Shown: one piece after another, positions 1 through 24,290 of the stretch | How the letters are laid out: each line of letters starts with the position of its first letter | How positions within the stretch are numbered: the first letter of the stretch is position 1 | Assembly (NCBI GenBank): GCA_018398765.1 | Contig: JAHBMJ010003419.1 | Coordinates: 105,244-169,243 of the forward strand | Reading direction: 5' to 3' | DNA: 64,000 nt | Source: Chromera velia | Lineage: Eukaryota; Sar; Chromeraceae | The notes under the pieces: generated by a model | The model's database searches: none | What the model was told of the DNA's origin: nothing | Seen by the model: the letters and a program-made list of their open reading frames with translations, nothing else | Translations under genes and position numbers: made by a program

Positions 1-204
1 GCACGCTCGAAGGAGTATTGGGGAGAGGGAAAAAGAGGAGTATTGGATTCAGTTGATTTGAATCTGGCAGTAATAAATGCATTCATGAATGTTATATCAA
101 TAGCATGCGGTCAACCTGCAAGTCTGACCCTCACACAACGTTCTCCAAGCTTTTGTAAGGCGGCTAAACAGGTACGCAGCTGCTCTGCATGCACCTCTAC
201 TGAC

Positions 205-549
205 ATCTACAAGCCACCGCAGCTGCGCATGAACGTTGTGGAGTGTTGCCTGTTCTCTGCCGATTTTCAGATCCGTCAGAACGTGCACATTGCGAGGATC
301 GAAGTCGAACTTCTGTAACAGATCATCTAGCACCTCCGCCTCTTTGCAGGAAGTATCCAAGGCGGTATCTCTGTCCTGCTCTCTGTAACAGCACTGCACA
401 ATCACTGCTTTTCTGCTTGGAGCCGGAGGAAAGCCCGAAGAGGTTACAGGAAACTGTTCCTGCCGCTCGTGGCCCTGCCCACCATGGGCGCTGGGTGGTA
501 AAGCCTCAGTCATTTGGGGTTTCTTCAGCGCACCTCCGGGTGACGGCAT
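205..549 (-). CDS. Metacaspase (peptidase C14), first coding exon, partial
   Basis: This exon encodes the start of a caspase-fold cysteine protease of the metacaspase type. Read on the minus strand from the ATG at 549, a proline- and serine-rich leader of about 45 residues is followed by KAVIVQCCY (first core strand), then LDTSCKEAEVLDDLL, FDPRNVHVLTD and LRWLVD, which match in order the metacaspase pattern 'alliG..Y...L.gc.nD...m..lL...gf...i..LtD....T..ni...l.WLv'. The exon ends at 205 before a GTCAGT donor (199-204). The catalytic His (usually in a YSGHG motif) and the Cys would lie in later exons beyond the left edge, so activity cannot be judged. Metacaspases are Arg/Lys-specific proteases of stress responses and cell death in plants, fungi and protists. 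The gene points away from the kinesin gene, with about 820 bp between the two start codons. The assignment rests on this one exon. Confidence 0.72.
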
Positions 550-823
550 TGTTATCAAATGATCTGCGTCACCTTGCAATCTCCCGCGTTCCTTCCATGC
601 ACAGCCTACGTTCCTTCGTCAAAATTGGAAGTCGTTACCAGCAGGTCGACGTGCAACCAGAGACCGATCGAGTACTCCTGCCAAATGCATAGAGAGCTCT
701 GCAAACAGACAGATTCATCGAACAGGATCAACATATGGTTCTGCAGGGGTTGATGCCTCTCCATGCATTGATCAGTCAATCAAATAAGAAATGAACAAAT
801 TATATATATATATATATAAATTT

Positions 824-855
<32 letters not shown>

Positions 856-1370
856 ATAATGATTTTTATAGTGAACAAATTAACGATCCGACGATCGACA
901 TATATATATACGCGACATCGTGAGTGCGCGCGTTACACTGTGCGTATCGGTTGTGTATCGGGTGCGTATCGGTGTGCACGCGCGCTCGCAAGACGTGCGT
1001 GCAATTAAACCACTTCGAAAACTTCCTGCATTCTGCCGCGCGGCCGCCGCAAATGCATGCACGCATCAGCTTCGATCATTCTGAGAAGTGGATGTATATA
1101 CGGCTGAAACTGTTTGAACTTGCACAAAAGACAATGAAACCCTCGGCATGTATACATCACTGCTCAGCCCCCGGGGGTCTGTCATGCCTTTTCTTGAAAA
1201 CTCAAAGAAATTGAAGCCAGTCTGACGTAATTTCGACACTTGCGGCTGCTCTAACTTTCTGTCCCTGCTCGTGCAACAGTTGTGCAGTGTTTCAGTCGTT
1301 TGCTTCATTTTGAAAAACCCAAGCTAACCAGGAAGGAAGCCGGCAGCTGTAGAGTTCCTCTAACAGCATC
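550..1370. promoter_or_regulatory. Divergent intergenic region between metacaspase and kinesin-2
   Basis: No convincing coding exon is seen. The stretch separates two divergent start codons (549 minus, 1371 plus) and so should hold both promoters and 5' leaders. It contains a TA-rich microsatellite near 800-850 and a GCGC-rich segment near 925-1000. I can define no TATA box, initiator or operator with confidence. Confidence 0.4.
798..850. repeat. (TA)n microsatellite
   Basis: Alternating TA runs interrupted by AAATTTTA, followed by a short GTGTGTG. It lies between the two divergent genes. Confidence 0.85.
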
Positions 1371-14503
<13,133 letters not shown>

Positions 14504-14838
14504 TCATTGTAGTCAAGGCTCGATACATCAATTTGCCATATTCAAATCTACATCAGAAAAAGGGAAAAGGGTCGGCGGGAAATGAATTAAAAAAGTTTTG
14601 CTTCACAATTATGACGTTGACGCCCCACTAGACGTCCCAAGAGTTTGATTAATTAAATACTCCACTATAGATCCCTACTATAATTAACTTAAGGTAAAAA
14701 CTCATAAAATTTAGCTAGAAATTTAGTTAAATTCTAGCTAAAATTCCATAATTAATCCTAGTTTAAATCTTTTTTTCGTTTTTTAATAGGGAAGTATACT
14801 GTATGTTTATGTATGGTAACCATAATGGCCCCTTACAG

Positions 14839-15800
14839 GTCTGCCCAGTGTGGAACTCAGCAAGATAACCCAGAAGCAGGCTTCAAGCAGCAGGGAAATC
14901 GGTGAGCCGGTGCAGTTCCCCCTTCTGCTACACACTGTATATACAATTTAATATGAAAAGGATAAACGAGGACAAAAGAATATTGAAGCAGGTCGAGGAA
15001 TGATCGGGGTCAGGGATGATAACTGACCACTCTTTGCATGTCTATCTCCTACTTGGTTTATTCCTGATAAAATTATCCAGCGTTTAATCGCTTGATAGAA
15101 AGTTTTTGAGTTTGTATGTAACCACTTCTAGATTACTTTCTTCCTTCCGGTCTCTCTTTAGTTTGAAAACACTTTACTTCTTGCATGCTTTATGTCTATA
15201 ATTAACTTCAGTGCTTCGCTGCATACATGCGCACATCTTTATATATATTTGATTCTATATTTCACGTACGGCATTCCAATTTGATCTTGCGATGTGTGCT
15301 GCATCGTCGTGCTTGCTTAGGTCTTATGTTAAGCTCTGTCGCGCGGCATACATCGTTCGGTCAAGGCATCGTCAAGCACATTCTTTTTCTTTTGAGCGGA
15401 GCAATTCAAATTAAGGCATGATAGAGTTATACATGAGAGAGACGCCGCACTTAATCGCAAGGCAAACTATCTAGCTTCCTCGTTGTCTTCTGGTTAACTG
15501 CCTGTTGCGTTTCTGCATGGCTCAGCTCAGGCTGCTTAATCACACACCGCATTCTTTTTCTTTTGCGCGGTATGTACTTAGATCAAGCTCCACCAAAAAG
15601 ACCACAATTCATGCTGACCCAGGCTCCTCTAACTTATTTTCTTTCTTTTCATCTTTCAAGGACAGGGCAGTGATGACTCGTCAGTCATCCATGCATTGAA
15701 TGGTACAGAAGGTAGGAAATCAGATGAAAAAGACCAAAAGAAGACTTCCTTTCATCATCGAAAGACTCAATTGAAGGAACGAGCTGTCTGCAAGTATTAA
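14839..15800 (+). CDS. Possible extra 3' exons of the kinesin gene (14839-14901 and 15661-15800)
   Basis: Two exon-like pieces have good borders and agreeing phase. TTACAG precedes 14839, which encodes GLPSVELSKITQKQ and ends before GTGAGC; TTTCAAG precedes 15661, which encodes GQGSDDSSVIHALNGTE and runs to TAA at 15798-15800. A GT inside exon 27 at 14460 (after GAC G) would join in phase, giving an alternative kinesin end of 878 residues. Against this, the second piece lies between two transposon-like direct repeats and the intervening DNA is AT-rich. They could instead belong to a separate small gene or be chance. Confidence 0.35.
15066..15377. repeat. Direct repeat A, copy 1 (LTR-like)
   Basis: About 310 bp closely similar to 17581-17893. 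Both begin TGAT.AAATTATCCAGC and end near GGCATCGTCAA. They flank the minus-strand gag-like frames and could be the LTRs of a decayed element. On the minus strand an A/G-rich run (AAAAGAAAAAGAA) lies next to this copy, as a polypurine tract would. Confidence 0.6.
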
Positions 15801-16199
15801 TCGATTCATTCTATCTACTCTTCCATTCAAAAACCACATCTGTACGCACAATGTCTCTCTCTGAATCAACTACTCCCACCTTCTTTCTTTTCTATCCTCT
15901 TTCTACTTGTATATGGTTTGTCACCCACCGCTTTCATCCTGCCTTACTCATATTGAACCTGCCATCCGTTTCCCCTTCCCCCTCGGTTAGAGTCTAGGTT
16001 GGAGTGGCACTGAAGAGTTCTATATCCGCTGCTGTCTCTGTACTTTAGAGGCGTCTTCCAACTGCCTGTTAGCGCCCTGTTGTACTCAGTGTTTCTCCTT
16101 GCCTCTTCCTCTCTTGCATCGTCCTCTCTTCTCCTCCACTGCCTATCTCTCCTGTTTTATCCCTTCCTGTTCCTTCCTTCCTTGTTTCCATTCCTTTGT

Positions 16200-17430
16200 C
16201 CTCCTCTCTATCTTTATGGTAGATACTGCTATCCCTGCAGAACAAAAATTTGCTGCTATGGAAATCCGGCTGGAGGGTACTGATTGATAAATTGAGGGTG
16301 AGCATACCTAGCCAGAGGATACAAAATGCTAAATGCCTGCATGAAATTCGGATACTGTGCGTTTGGGTGTTTGTTCATTCTCATCATGTTCTGCAGACCT
16401 CCCTCTACTACCTGGATAACGTAATTTTTGTTCGGCTCTGGGGGATTGACCTCGTCATCGTATGGGAAAGACAGATTTTTGTTAATCAGTTTGACAAGTG
16501 CGGCCCAATCTCTGCTTCTCCTCATGAGTCGAAGGTAGTACGCCTTTCTCTGTGAACTCTTCAATCCCTTCACCCACCTTCTGACCAGTTCATGGATCTC
16601 CATTAAATTAGTTAAACTTTGGGGGTCTCTGTGGAGAATCGATTTTCCTTTTTCAATTGCGTTGTGCGATGCCGCTTTTTGGTACTGGTTATCTCCCAGG
16701 CTGGGCAGTGTTTGATCACTCAGACTATCAAGCAGCTTGATGAACGCAGCCCAGTATTCGGCAGGCGACTGCTTTTTTTTCTGGCCGCCTCACAGAAACT
16801 CACGTAGGGCGTCCTCTTTCGCTTCAAGGAGATTGTACGGGTTATCAGGGATGTGGCATTGGGCCCATGACAGCAGCACTGCTAGATCCTTCCTGGGTTG
16901 CTTTCTATTTGCATTCATCTTCTCTATCTCTCCACTGTATGCGTCTTGCATGGCTGGGCTGAAAAAAGCAAAGCTCTTGTCGTAGATGATGTTCCGGAGT
17001 CTGAGGCATTCTCTGTACTGCTCATTGATGGTATTAGAATCGAGGCCAAGTGCTTCACATGCATGTGCTGCGGCTACTTCAATCTTGGCGAGTTGGTCTT
17101 GAGAACCTGTGGATGCATCGAACTTCATGTCCTTCACATGGTTTAAATCATTGGTTTTCAAATGCTCCATCCACTTTCTTCAGCAGGCGCTCATACTCCT
17201 TCTCCCCTCCGGATCGGAGATTCCATGGATTGCCTCACTTGAGTGGCCTATAGGAAGAGCGTTCCTTTGTGTGGCTATCAAAGTCTTCAGGGGCTCAAAG
17301 ATGTCTATCGGTTTCACCTCGATCTTTCCAGCAAGGGTCGGTTCAAAACTAGAGAAAATCGCCTTCACATTCACGTCGTAGTCGTTTGTGGCCGACCAGT
17401 CAGCTGGAGAGAACTCTGGTATTTTTTAAA
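16200..17430 (-). pseudogene. Gag-like frames of a decayed retroelement
   Basis: Three minus-strand segments read in order: about 17430-17180 (VKAIFSSFEPTLAG, then GHSSEAIHGISDPEG), 17170-16790 (helical, with EALGLDSNTINEQYREC and SWAQCHIPD) and 16603-16256 (VRRWVKGLKSSQRKAYY, then KHPNAQYPNFMQAF). The composition and helical content resemble a retroelement capsid protein, but I recognise no protease, reverse transcriptase or zinc knuckle. Frames shift between segments, so it is broken. The function is inferred mainly from its position between the direct repeats. Confidence 0.45.
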
Positions 17431-17580
17431 GGGGGGATAAACAGATGGATAGGACAATGATACAGGAATCAATAGACAGTCTGCAAAGCGGTTCTCATCG
17501 GTCTATCAATGGGCGATATTGCTTTATATTGATCGGATGTTTCAGTCTACAGGGCGGTCGCCCCACTACCGACGCCACCT

Positions 17581-17893
17581 GATGAAATTATCCAGCATTT
17601 AATCGCTTGATAGAAAGTTTTTGAGTTTGTGTGTAACTATTTCTAGATTACTTTCTTCCTTCCGGTCTCTCTTTGATTTGAAAGCACTGTGCTTCTTAGA
17701 TGCTTTATGTCTGTAATTAACTCTAGTGCTTCGCTGCATGCATGCGTATGTCTCTATACGTATTTGATTCTGTATTTCACATACAGCATTCCAATTTAAT
17801 CTCGCGATGCACGCTGCATCGTCGTGCTTGCTTAAGTCTTATGTCAAGCTGTGTTGTGCGGCATACATCGTTCGCTCAAGGCATCGTCAAACC
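17581..17893. repeat. Direct repeat A, copy 2 (LTR-like)
   Basis: Second copy of the 15066-15377 repeat. On the minus strand the bases just past its end read GGTGGCGTCGGTAGTGGGG. The TGGCG start resembles the tRNA primer-binding sites that follow 5' LTRs, which supports reading this copy as the 5' LTR of a minus-strand element. Confidence 0.55.
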
Positions 17894-18965
17894 CGAGACT
17901 CAGTATCTAGTCAGACCTGCGAACACATCATGGAGATCGATTATTATCCTAAAGTATGCCTAAAGCATAAGAATCTTTGGAGGCAGGATGAAGAGAAAGA
18001 AAAGAGAGGAAGAAAAAGGAAGAGATGGGGGAAGAGACAGATATAAGAGAAAAAGAAAGAGTGGTGATAGATGGAGGCCGGGGTGGGGGTGCTCTACGGT
18101 GCTGCGGCAACTGTTGGAACATCAGACTCAGTCGTATTGTTTGTCCGGGGCTAGACATGGTGCACAACAGACGACTGAGAGGGAAGAAGCGGGAGAGACT
18201 TCGAGCATGATACAACCGTTTCAGGCTCTCAGGTTGTGAAGCAGGATGGGCTTCAAGACAGTGATAGTCAAATGGAACTGTCATATGGTAGAGGTAAGGG
18301 TGAAGGGGAGAGGTGTAGGTGTATGGTAGGTGGTAGAAGTAGGGGTGAAGGGGTGAAGGGGAACTAGATTTGACATCCTGCACAACTGAAGTTTTGCTAG
18401 ACTCAGTCTTAGACTGCTCCAGTAGAAGGGGGAGCAGACATGCATATGGGGTATTGGACTGACTCCGGAGGAGTATATCCCAGTAAATAGCCACAGCCCC
18501 GTGGTGGACAAAAGTCTACCGAGACCGAGACCGACACTCTGCATAATCGCCTCAGGGGGCAGCTCAACTTTGCCGAGAGGCCCTGATATCGCGCAATCAC
18601 TCTATTTTTTAGGGGGGAGATCGATGTCCCCCCAGAACTAATTCATGGAATCAAGGTGAGTCAATATATATTTCCCCTTGGAGGGTAGCTCAGCCTGGCT
18701 TGGGGGCTCTAAAACAGCGCGCACTTGTATAAACCTACACGCGGTCAAGACTCGTCACCTCAGGGGGCAGCTTGATCAGCTTTGCTGAGATCAGCCAAGA
18801 GGCTCTGAGATCGTATGTACTCACATAATGCAGCTCTCCATTTTTTGGGGAGGAGATCGATGTTACACAAAATTATTTCATTTTTTCGCGTGCAACGCAA
18901 CGAAAAAAGTGCCCCTCAAGTAGCTCTCACAAAGCTACGATCGGCCTGGCGGCTATATATAATTA
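17894..18965. other. Non-coding repeat-bearing stretch
   Basis: No supported gene. Two related segments, about 18549-18640 and 18757-18870, share CTCAGGGGGCAGCT and a box CATTTTTT.GGGGAG/GGAGATCGATGT, showing an old local duplication. The segment at 18283-18365 is GGTG/GGGT-rich. Confidence 0.5.
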
Positions 18966-19307
18966 CGTGTGTTCTCTAATCATGCCTACAGTCTATCCAT
19001 GGCATCGGCTTACAAGGATCAACGTAATACTGCGATTAATTGGCATGCTGATTTTGAGCTATTAATGTTTAGCTCGGCGTGTATACGAAGCTTCAGTCTC
19101 CAAAGTTTTTTGTATGCATGCATTTTTTGTATGTTGGTTAATTAGCATGTATTCGATGAATTCCAATTGAATCAGACAACAGTCTGTTGGATTGTACTGG
19201 ATTATGATAGATTGACCGTGTGCTCCTACCAACACATTCGTGCACAGACAATATAAGATCTCAGCTGTTTGAAGAGACTATCAATTTCCTAGAATCTCCA
19301 TTATAGA
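18966..19307. repeat. Direct repeat B, copy 1 (pseudo-LTR-like)
   Basis: About 342 bp beginning ACGTGTGTTCTCTAATCATG and ending GAATCTC.ATTAT, repeated at 28271-28612 with scattered single-base differences. The last ~90 bp also recur at 31884-31974. Confidence 0.8.
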
Positions 19308-19418
19308 TTCTTTTTCCGGGTCGGCTCCTTGCCTTAAACCTCGGAATTTTATAGACCGTCACGTGCATACAGTGAAGTCCAGTCTCTCTGCTGTCCCAGT
19401 AGACTGATTCTTAGGCAC

Positions 19419-20975
19419 TTGAAGGACTCGGAGATGTATAAGTCTGTGAAAGAACGGCTCGGTCAGGTGGAAGTGGAAGAAACGCCCCCGGATACGTGGA
19501 AAATGGTCGAGCCGAGGAAGAGGATCCCAGATAGAATGGTTGTGAAACCATATCTATCGGGTCATGAGCTGAAGGCAGACGAGGTCATCGTCAATACGTT
19601 CGACACAGAGAAGACGGGGATGACAGAATGGGTCCTGGTAAAGATGAGGATGGCAGACGCTGCGAATTTGAAAGCCATGAACAAGGATGCGCTCGAGTCC
19701 TCAATGAAGGTAGAGGTAATGAATAAACAGGCATACGATAGGCTGATTGTGCCGTCGAGGAAGATGAAGAAGGGGGGAGAGATCAACGAAAAGGCACATA
19801 TCGGAATGATGGAGGTGAAGGAAGCATGTGATGAGATGGTGGAAGGGGTGTTGATGCCAATGCTTCAGATGCCGCTCGACAGGGTGTTCTCAAAATCCAG
19901 AAGGGAGTATATGATGATGCAGAAGGGAATGGAATACAGAGAATACACCCAAAGGCTGACGAACAAAGTGAGAAGTGAGGGGGCTGCATACATTGATGCA
20001 TACCTGGCCACAGAACATATAGCTGCCAAAGCGGGGGCACAAGTAGATGTGGCGAGTGAGATGTTATGCTCAGTGGCGGAGATGATGAAAGAGCATGGAG
20101 TCATGGAAATTCATGGGCGGGTTGTTCGTCTTCAGGAAGAGATGAAGAAAACCTGGGGAAAGGGGGTGAGTGGGCCAATAGATGGGAAACACTCTATGTA
20201 CCCGACCTGTGATATCCAATCAGGGGGGATTACAGTTGAGGACGTAGATGTAGATGGCCCTAGGGTGACGGAGAAGGGGATTCCGAACACAGGGGTGGAT
20301 GTACGCCAGACTGGGGGAGGTAGAATGGTGAACAGAGGGATGAATTATGGGAAGAAGGGGGATGGGGGAATTAGCTTGATGGTACCTAATAGAAACCTGA
20401 GAATGAACGGCAATGCAGGGGCAAACGGGGTGGGGGGGGGAGGGATGCAGGATGGCTGTGGTAGACAGGCAGGGACAGGGTCACCTAAGCGAATGAGGCA
20501 GGTAACGCATTCCTCTGAGGGGAAGCAGGGAATGACAGACTTGGGGTTCATGACCCCAAAATCCATGGAAGAGAGAGAGGGGGAGGGTCAGGAGATGCAA
20601 AGGAGAGCTGTAACACCCTTCAGACCGTCGTCCGCCGGGAGAGACAGGCCCACAATGAATGGAATGCAAATCTTCCCCCCTAATGTGCCAATAATAGGTG
20701 GGAGGATCGCATATGAGACACTGGTCGACCTTCCGGTATATCGACAACCAAAGAATGGAGGTTTGGGGGGGAAACTCTGGCAAGAATATATGGATGATGC
20801 CAAACTGATGGTGTCTGTCATGTGCAGTGAAACACGGCGGGGCCAGGTGAGGAAAGAGATGATCTTAGTGCTGAGGAACAGTGCAGTGGACGGGGATCTG
20901 GAGGGCTATGACCTTCTAGAACTCGTTTATGCTTTCATCATACAGAAGAAGAGGGTTGAGGCTCTCTGTCTATAG
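19419..20975 (+). CDS. ORF1 of the GIY-YIG/RT element, unknown function
   Basis: The longest plus-strand open frame in this element, 518 residues from ATG at 19434 or an upstream near-cognate codon at 19419. The N-terminal half is charged and helical (for example MVEPRKRIPDRMVV, TQRLTNKVRSEGAAYIDAYLA), with many Met residues. The middle, residues ~250-400, is Gly/Met/Asn-rich and probably disordered. The C-terminal ~100 residues look folded again (KNGGLGGKLWQEYMDDAKLM). I recognise no zinc finger, RRM or protease. Its place before the nuclease/RT suggests a nucleic-acid-binding ORF1 protein, but that is inference. It is intact although the following frames are not. Confidence 0.6.
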   Translation: MKDSEMYKSVKERLGQVEVEETPPDTWKMVEPRKRIPDRMVVKPYLSGHELKADEVIVNTFDTEKTGMTEWVLVKMRMADAANLKAMNKDALESSMKVEVMNKQAYDRLIVPSRKMKKGGEINEKAHIGMMEVKEACDEMVEGVLMPMLQMPLDRVFSKSRREYMMMQKGMEYREYTQRLTNKVRSEGAAYIDAYLATEHIAAKAGAQVDVASEMLCSVAEMMKEHGVMEIHGRVVRLQEEMKKTWGKGVSGPIDGKHSMYPTCDIQSGGITVEDVDVDGPRVTEKGIPNTGVDVRQTGGGRMVNRGMNYGKKGDGGISLMVPNRNLRMNGNAGANGVGGGGMQDGCGRQAGTGSPKRMRQVTHSSEGKQGMTDLGFMTPKSMEEREGEGQEMQRRAVTPFRPSSAGRDRPTMNGMQIFPPNVPIIGGRIAYETLVDLPVYRQPKNGGLGGKLWQEYMDDAKLMVSVMCSETRRGQVRKEMILVLRNSAVDGDLEGYDLLELVYAFIIQKKRVEALCL

Positions 20976-21074
20976 CAGGAGAAGGAGGGAGGAGGGGGAA
21001 AGGGAATGGCGGGTCGCCAGGTGGGACTTGATTGACTAGGGACTGAGGAGCATGTCGGGAGGAGCAGTGGTCAG

Positions 21075-22109
21075 TTGAATGTTCAAATTAATTTTGATTC
21101 TTCTTTTTTGTTGTCTTTGTCTGATGAATTGTATGAGAAAGTGAGGGAACTGGTTAGAGTGATTGGGAAGGATACAGGGAATGGAAGGGGTTTTGACAGG
21201 GAAAGTGTGAGAGAGAAAGTGGAGTTTGACCTTGATCGTCTTTCCTTCAGATTGGCTGGAGTGCGGATGTTTGTTGCATCCCTCCATATACACGCAGTTC
21301 AAGCCTGTCCTGTTTGCGCATCGGAGATTCACAGATGCGATTGCCCGTTAATGACGGTTCTTGTCATTCAGACGACATAGCCACCTTCATATACTCTTTA
21401 TGTTATGCCTGCGTCTCCTGAGGATGTGATGAATCCTTCTTGCAAGCTTCGGACTGTCTTTAAGAGAGGGTTTGGTCAGAAATGTTTGAGGAGACTTGTA
21501 TATTCCCATTCGCTGGCTGCTTCTACATAGTTGGGCCTGTCTGATACGAAATATTCTTCCTTTCTGAGAGAGGTCAAGGATGCTTGTGCTGGGGTGGAAG
21601 AGGATGCATCATGGTGGGACAAGGGAGTAATATATTTGATTTGGTCACGATGGAAGAGAGGCTTTTATATTGGAAGTACCGTTGGTAGGGCGCTTGATCG
21701 GTTCTTTCAGCACCTCACGAGTGCATTAAAACCGCGTCGCGTTGGGAGGAAATGTAATAAGACGGGTCATGGGTATGCACATCGCTTCTATTCTGTTTTG
21801 TCTGCTGATGCTTCCAGACACGGCCTCTTTATTATCCTTCCTATTGCAAAGATTAGGGGTGGTCAGATAAATTTACACATGATGGAGTACTTATGTATTC
21901 GTGCATACAAACCTACATGGAATACCGTTGGTGTGTTGAGGAGATTCAAGAATGACCCGGTACGTAATTTGAGGGACCCTAATAAAAGGGATGTTCACTC
22001 AATTCCGTGCAGGTGTAGTGACAGGGTCTCAAGTCTGAGGAGGAGACTTGAATCTTCTGTTCACATGTCGAAGTTGGTGGGAAGAGTTAATAAAGGGGGC
22101 ATTTTCTAA
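21075..22109 (+). pseudogene. Cys-rich segment plus GIY-YIG endonuclease domain
   Basis: One reading frame interrupted by TAG at 21378 and 21528 and ending at TAA 22107. The upstream part carries CPVCASEIHRCDC, a possible zinc-binding cluster. The uninterrupted part (21531-22109) is a complete GIY-YIG nuclease core: GVIYLI (Tyr35), FYIGST (Tyr46), the conserved Arg in RALDRF, and Glu119 and Asn131 in MMEYLCIRAYKPTWN, numbering from 21531. In Penelope-like elements this nuclease nicks target DNA for priming. All catalytic positions are kept, so decay of this domain itself is recent or partial. Confidence 0.75.
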
Positions 22110-22151
22110 TCTCGCTCCCTTTTCCTCTACAAGGTCACTGGCGAAGAGGGT

Positions 22152-24290
22152 GTGGGGGCGAAGAGAGGCGAAAGGGATGTGATTTCTCTTTTTCGTGCAC
22201 AACTGCTGACTGCATTGTTCAAGAAGGTCCTTCCCGATTCGTCTCTTCGTTCATTTGATGCGACAAAGAATGATTTGACTGCATGTATGCGCATGGTGCC
22301 CAGGGGCGGGGTTCTTGGGGGAGGGAAGCCAAGTTTTGACTTGAATATGAGACGAATGTGCGAGTTGAATGGCTAGTCAGCAGCGACTTTGCTCAGAGGG
22401 GAGCTGATTACGATTCGGGTGCCCCTCGCTGACTTGTCTTTTTTCCGATCTTTTTATTTTGCTATGTTTGAGGAGATAAGGAAAACTGTGTCTCCGTTGT
22501 CAAACGTGAGGCTTCGCCTTTTCCCCACAAAGCTGACTGATCTTCAACAAACTTTGGACAATACATATGGGATTTGTGGGGAAGGAGGAGGGGGTGAAGG
22601 TTCTTCTTGTGGATTGTCATGTCGTTGTATAGAAATTGCAGAATTATTTGATCTTCCTTTGCTTGATGGTCATGTGTGTTGTCTACTGTCTGCGTCTTCC
22701 TCTCTTAGATCTTTCTTCTCTCTTCCTCCTCACTTTTCTTCCAAGGCCAAATTATGGCCTAACACTGGTGCATGGAATGTTGTTTCGAAGGGTATTGAGT
22801 CTTTCCTCCGTTCTGTTCTCACTTCTGATGGTGGCACTTGGGAGGGGGTTAGTCTAGGGAGGACAATGGGAAGGGGGAGGGGGAGGGAGAATACAAGAGG
22901 CAGGTCAATGAAAGGGGTCTTGTCTCCTGCAATGGTTGCTGACCTTTGGGAGCGGTGGGTTTCAACGCTTTTATGTGCTCAGGTAAATGAGAAAGAGGCC
23001 GGCCGTCCCAAGGAAGTCTATGGCAATAAGAAGGTTATTGACTGCTCTAGCGGTTGTGCCAGTTGACAAGGCCAGAGGAGATCTGGCTTTTTTGTGTAAA
23101 GGGAAATACATTGAGGCAGTGGCGAGAGCTTTTCTTTTTAATTCTTCTTATAGAAGAATTGGAGAGGGTGAGTTTTCTGCTTCTCTGGACCTAAGCTTCT
23201 GGAGAATGGTTTTCCGAATGAAAAGGATGCATGGGTGTCTTTTTTGAATCAGTTCAATCGACAGGAAGAAACACCACTTTGGGATTGGGATCCTTTGGGT
23301 GAAACGTAAGTCTTAGGGAGTTGAGGGAGATCTCCCTGAGTCTTGGTCCTCTTTGAAGTACAGGCCATTGGTATCTTATAAGAGACACGCCAGACGTGAG
23401 ATTTTCTCTTTCCTTTGCAAGGCTTTGAATGGCTGTCTTTCTTACTTTTCGCCGCATGATTGTGACTTTGACTCTGTCTTTGCTTTTTAGGATAAGGTTG
23501 GGATCTTTAATTCAGGGTTTGGAAGACTTGCAGATCATGGCTCTTATATTTCTTCTAATTTATATTGGCCTCGGGGTGGACTTGGTCTGCTGGTGGACGA
23601 CATCAAAGCATTTTTTCCCTCTCTACCCAGAGCTGATTTCTTTTCTTGTTTGAATGACTTTGTTCATTTCATTCATTCTTCCTCTAGATATCGGTTTGTT
23701 GTGTTGCCCACTCATAAGTCTTTTTGTATTAAGGAGGCAGGTCCGGGAGAGGGTGAGAAGTGGTATTCTCGGAAACATTACTTAAAACCTGTTGCTTTTT
23801 TATCCTCCCACTGCAATTATACGAATGCAGTTTCTTACCCTCTTGATATGCTGACTCATATAATTAATCTTAATTTTGTTTCGAATGTAATTCGGGTTCA
23901 AGGAAAGATGGTCAGACAGCATGAAGGGTTTTTCAAGGGAGTCCTTGCTCTTCTGGTGGGGCCCGATTTTTTGCTGCGTAGAAAGAATACTCTGTTGCAT
24001 TGATGAGATCGAAGCCTTCATGGGGGGGGGAGAAATGGATGACAGGGAGATACATGGACGATAGAACGATTGTTTTTAGGTCTGACTGTGGTATGAGTAA
24101 CGTGCCGAATGACTCCATGATAGAAAAGTTACTTGAGGAAGACTTTTACAGTCCTGTGTGCGTTTTAGAACGTCAGAAAGGATCTACGGTGCTTGGTCTA
24201 CATCTTTTTTCTTTACCGGAATCTCCTTCGATTTTGCTTTTTGCTGCTGTTAATCCTAACCGGGATGTTCTTCTTAATTTTTTTTTGTGA
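22152..24290 (+). pseudogene. Reverse transcriptase of the GIY-YIG element, frameshifted
   Basis: The same frame as the nuclease resumes at 22152 and passes a TAG at 22374. It carries CGLSCRC (a Cys cluster), then shifts frame near 23000. RT blocks follow in order: VVPVDKARGDLAFLCKGKY (fingers), an uninterrupted-looking stretch around 23330-23600 with one TAG near 23490, LVDDIKAFFPSLPRADF (motif A aspartates, ~23590), RQHEGFFKGVLAL (motif B-like, ~23915), and GRYMDDRTIVF (motif C, ~24045), then EEDFYSPVCVLERQKGSTVLGLH (palm/thumb). At least four frameshifts separate the blocks. The motifs resemble Penelope-like RTs more than LINE or LTR types, by eye only. Confidence 0.7.

Noticed and set aside
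18681-18720. tRNA A-box-like TAGCTCAGCCTGG
   Set aside because: No B-box downstream and no acceptor stem.
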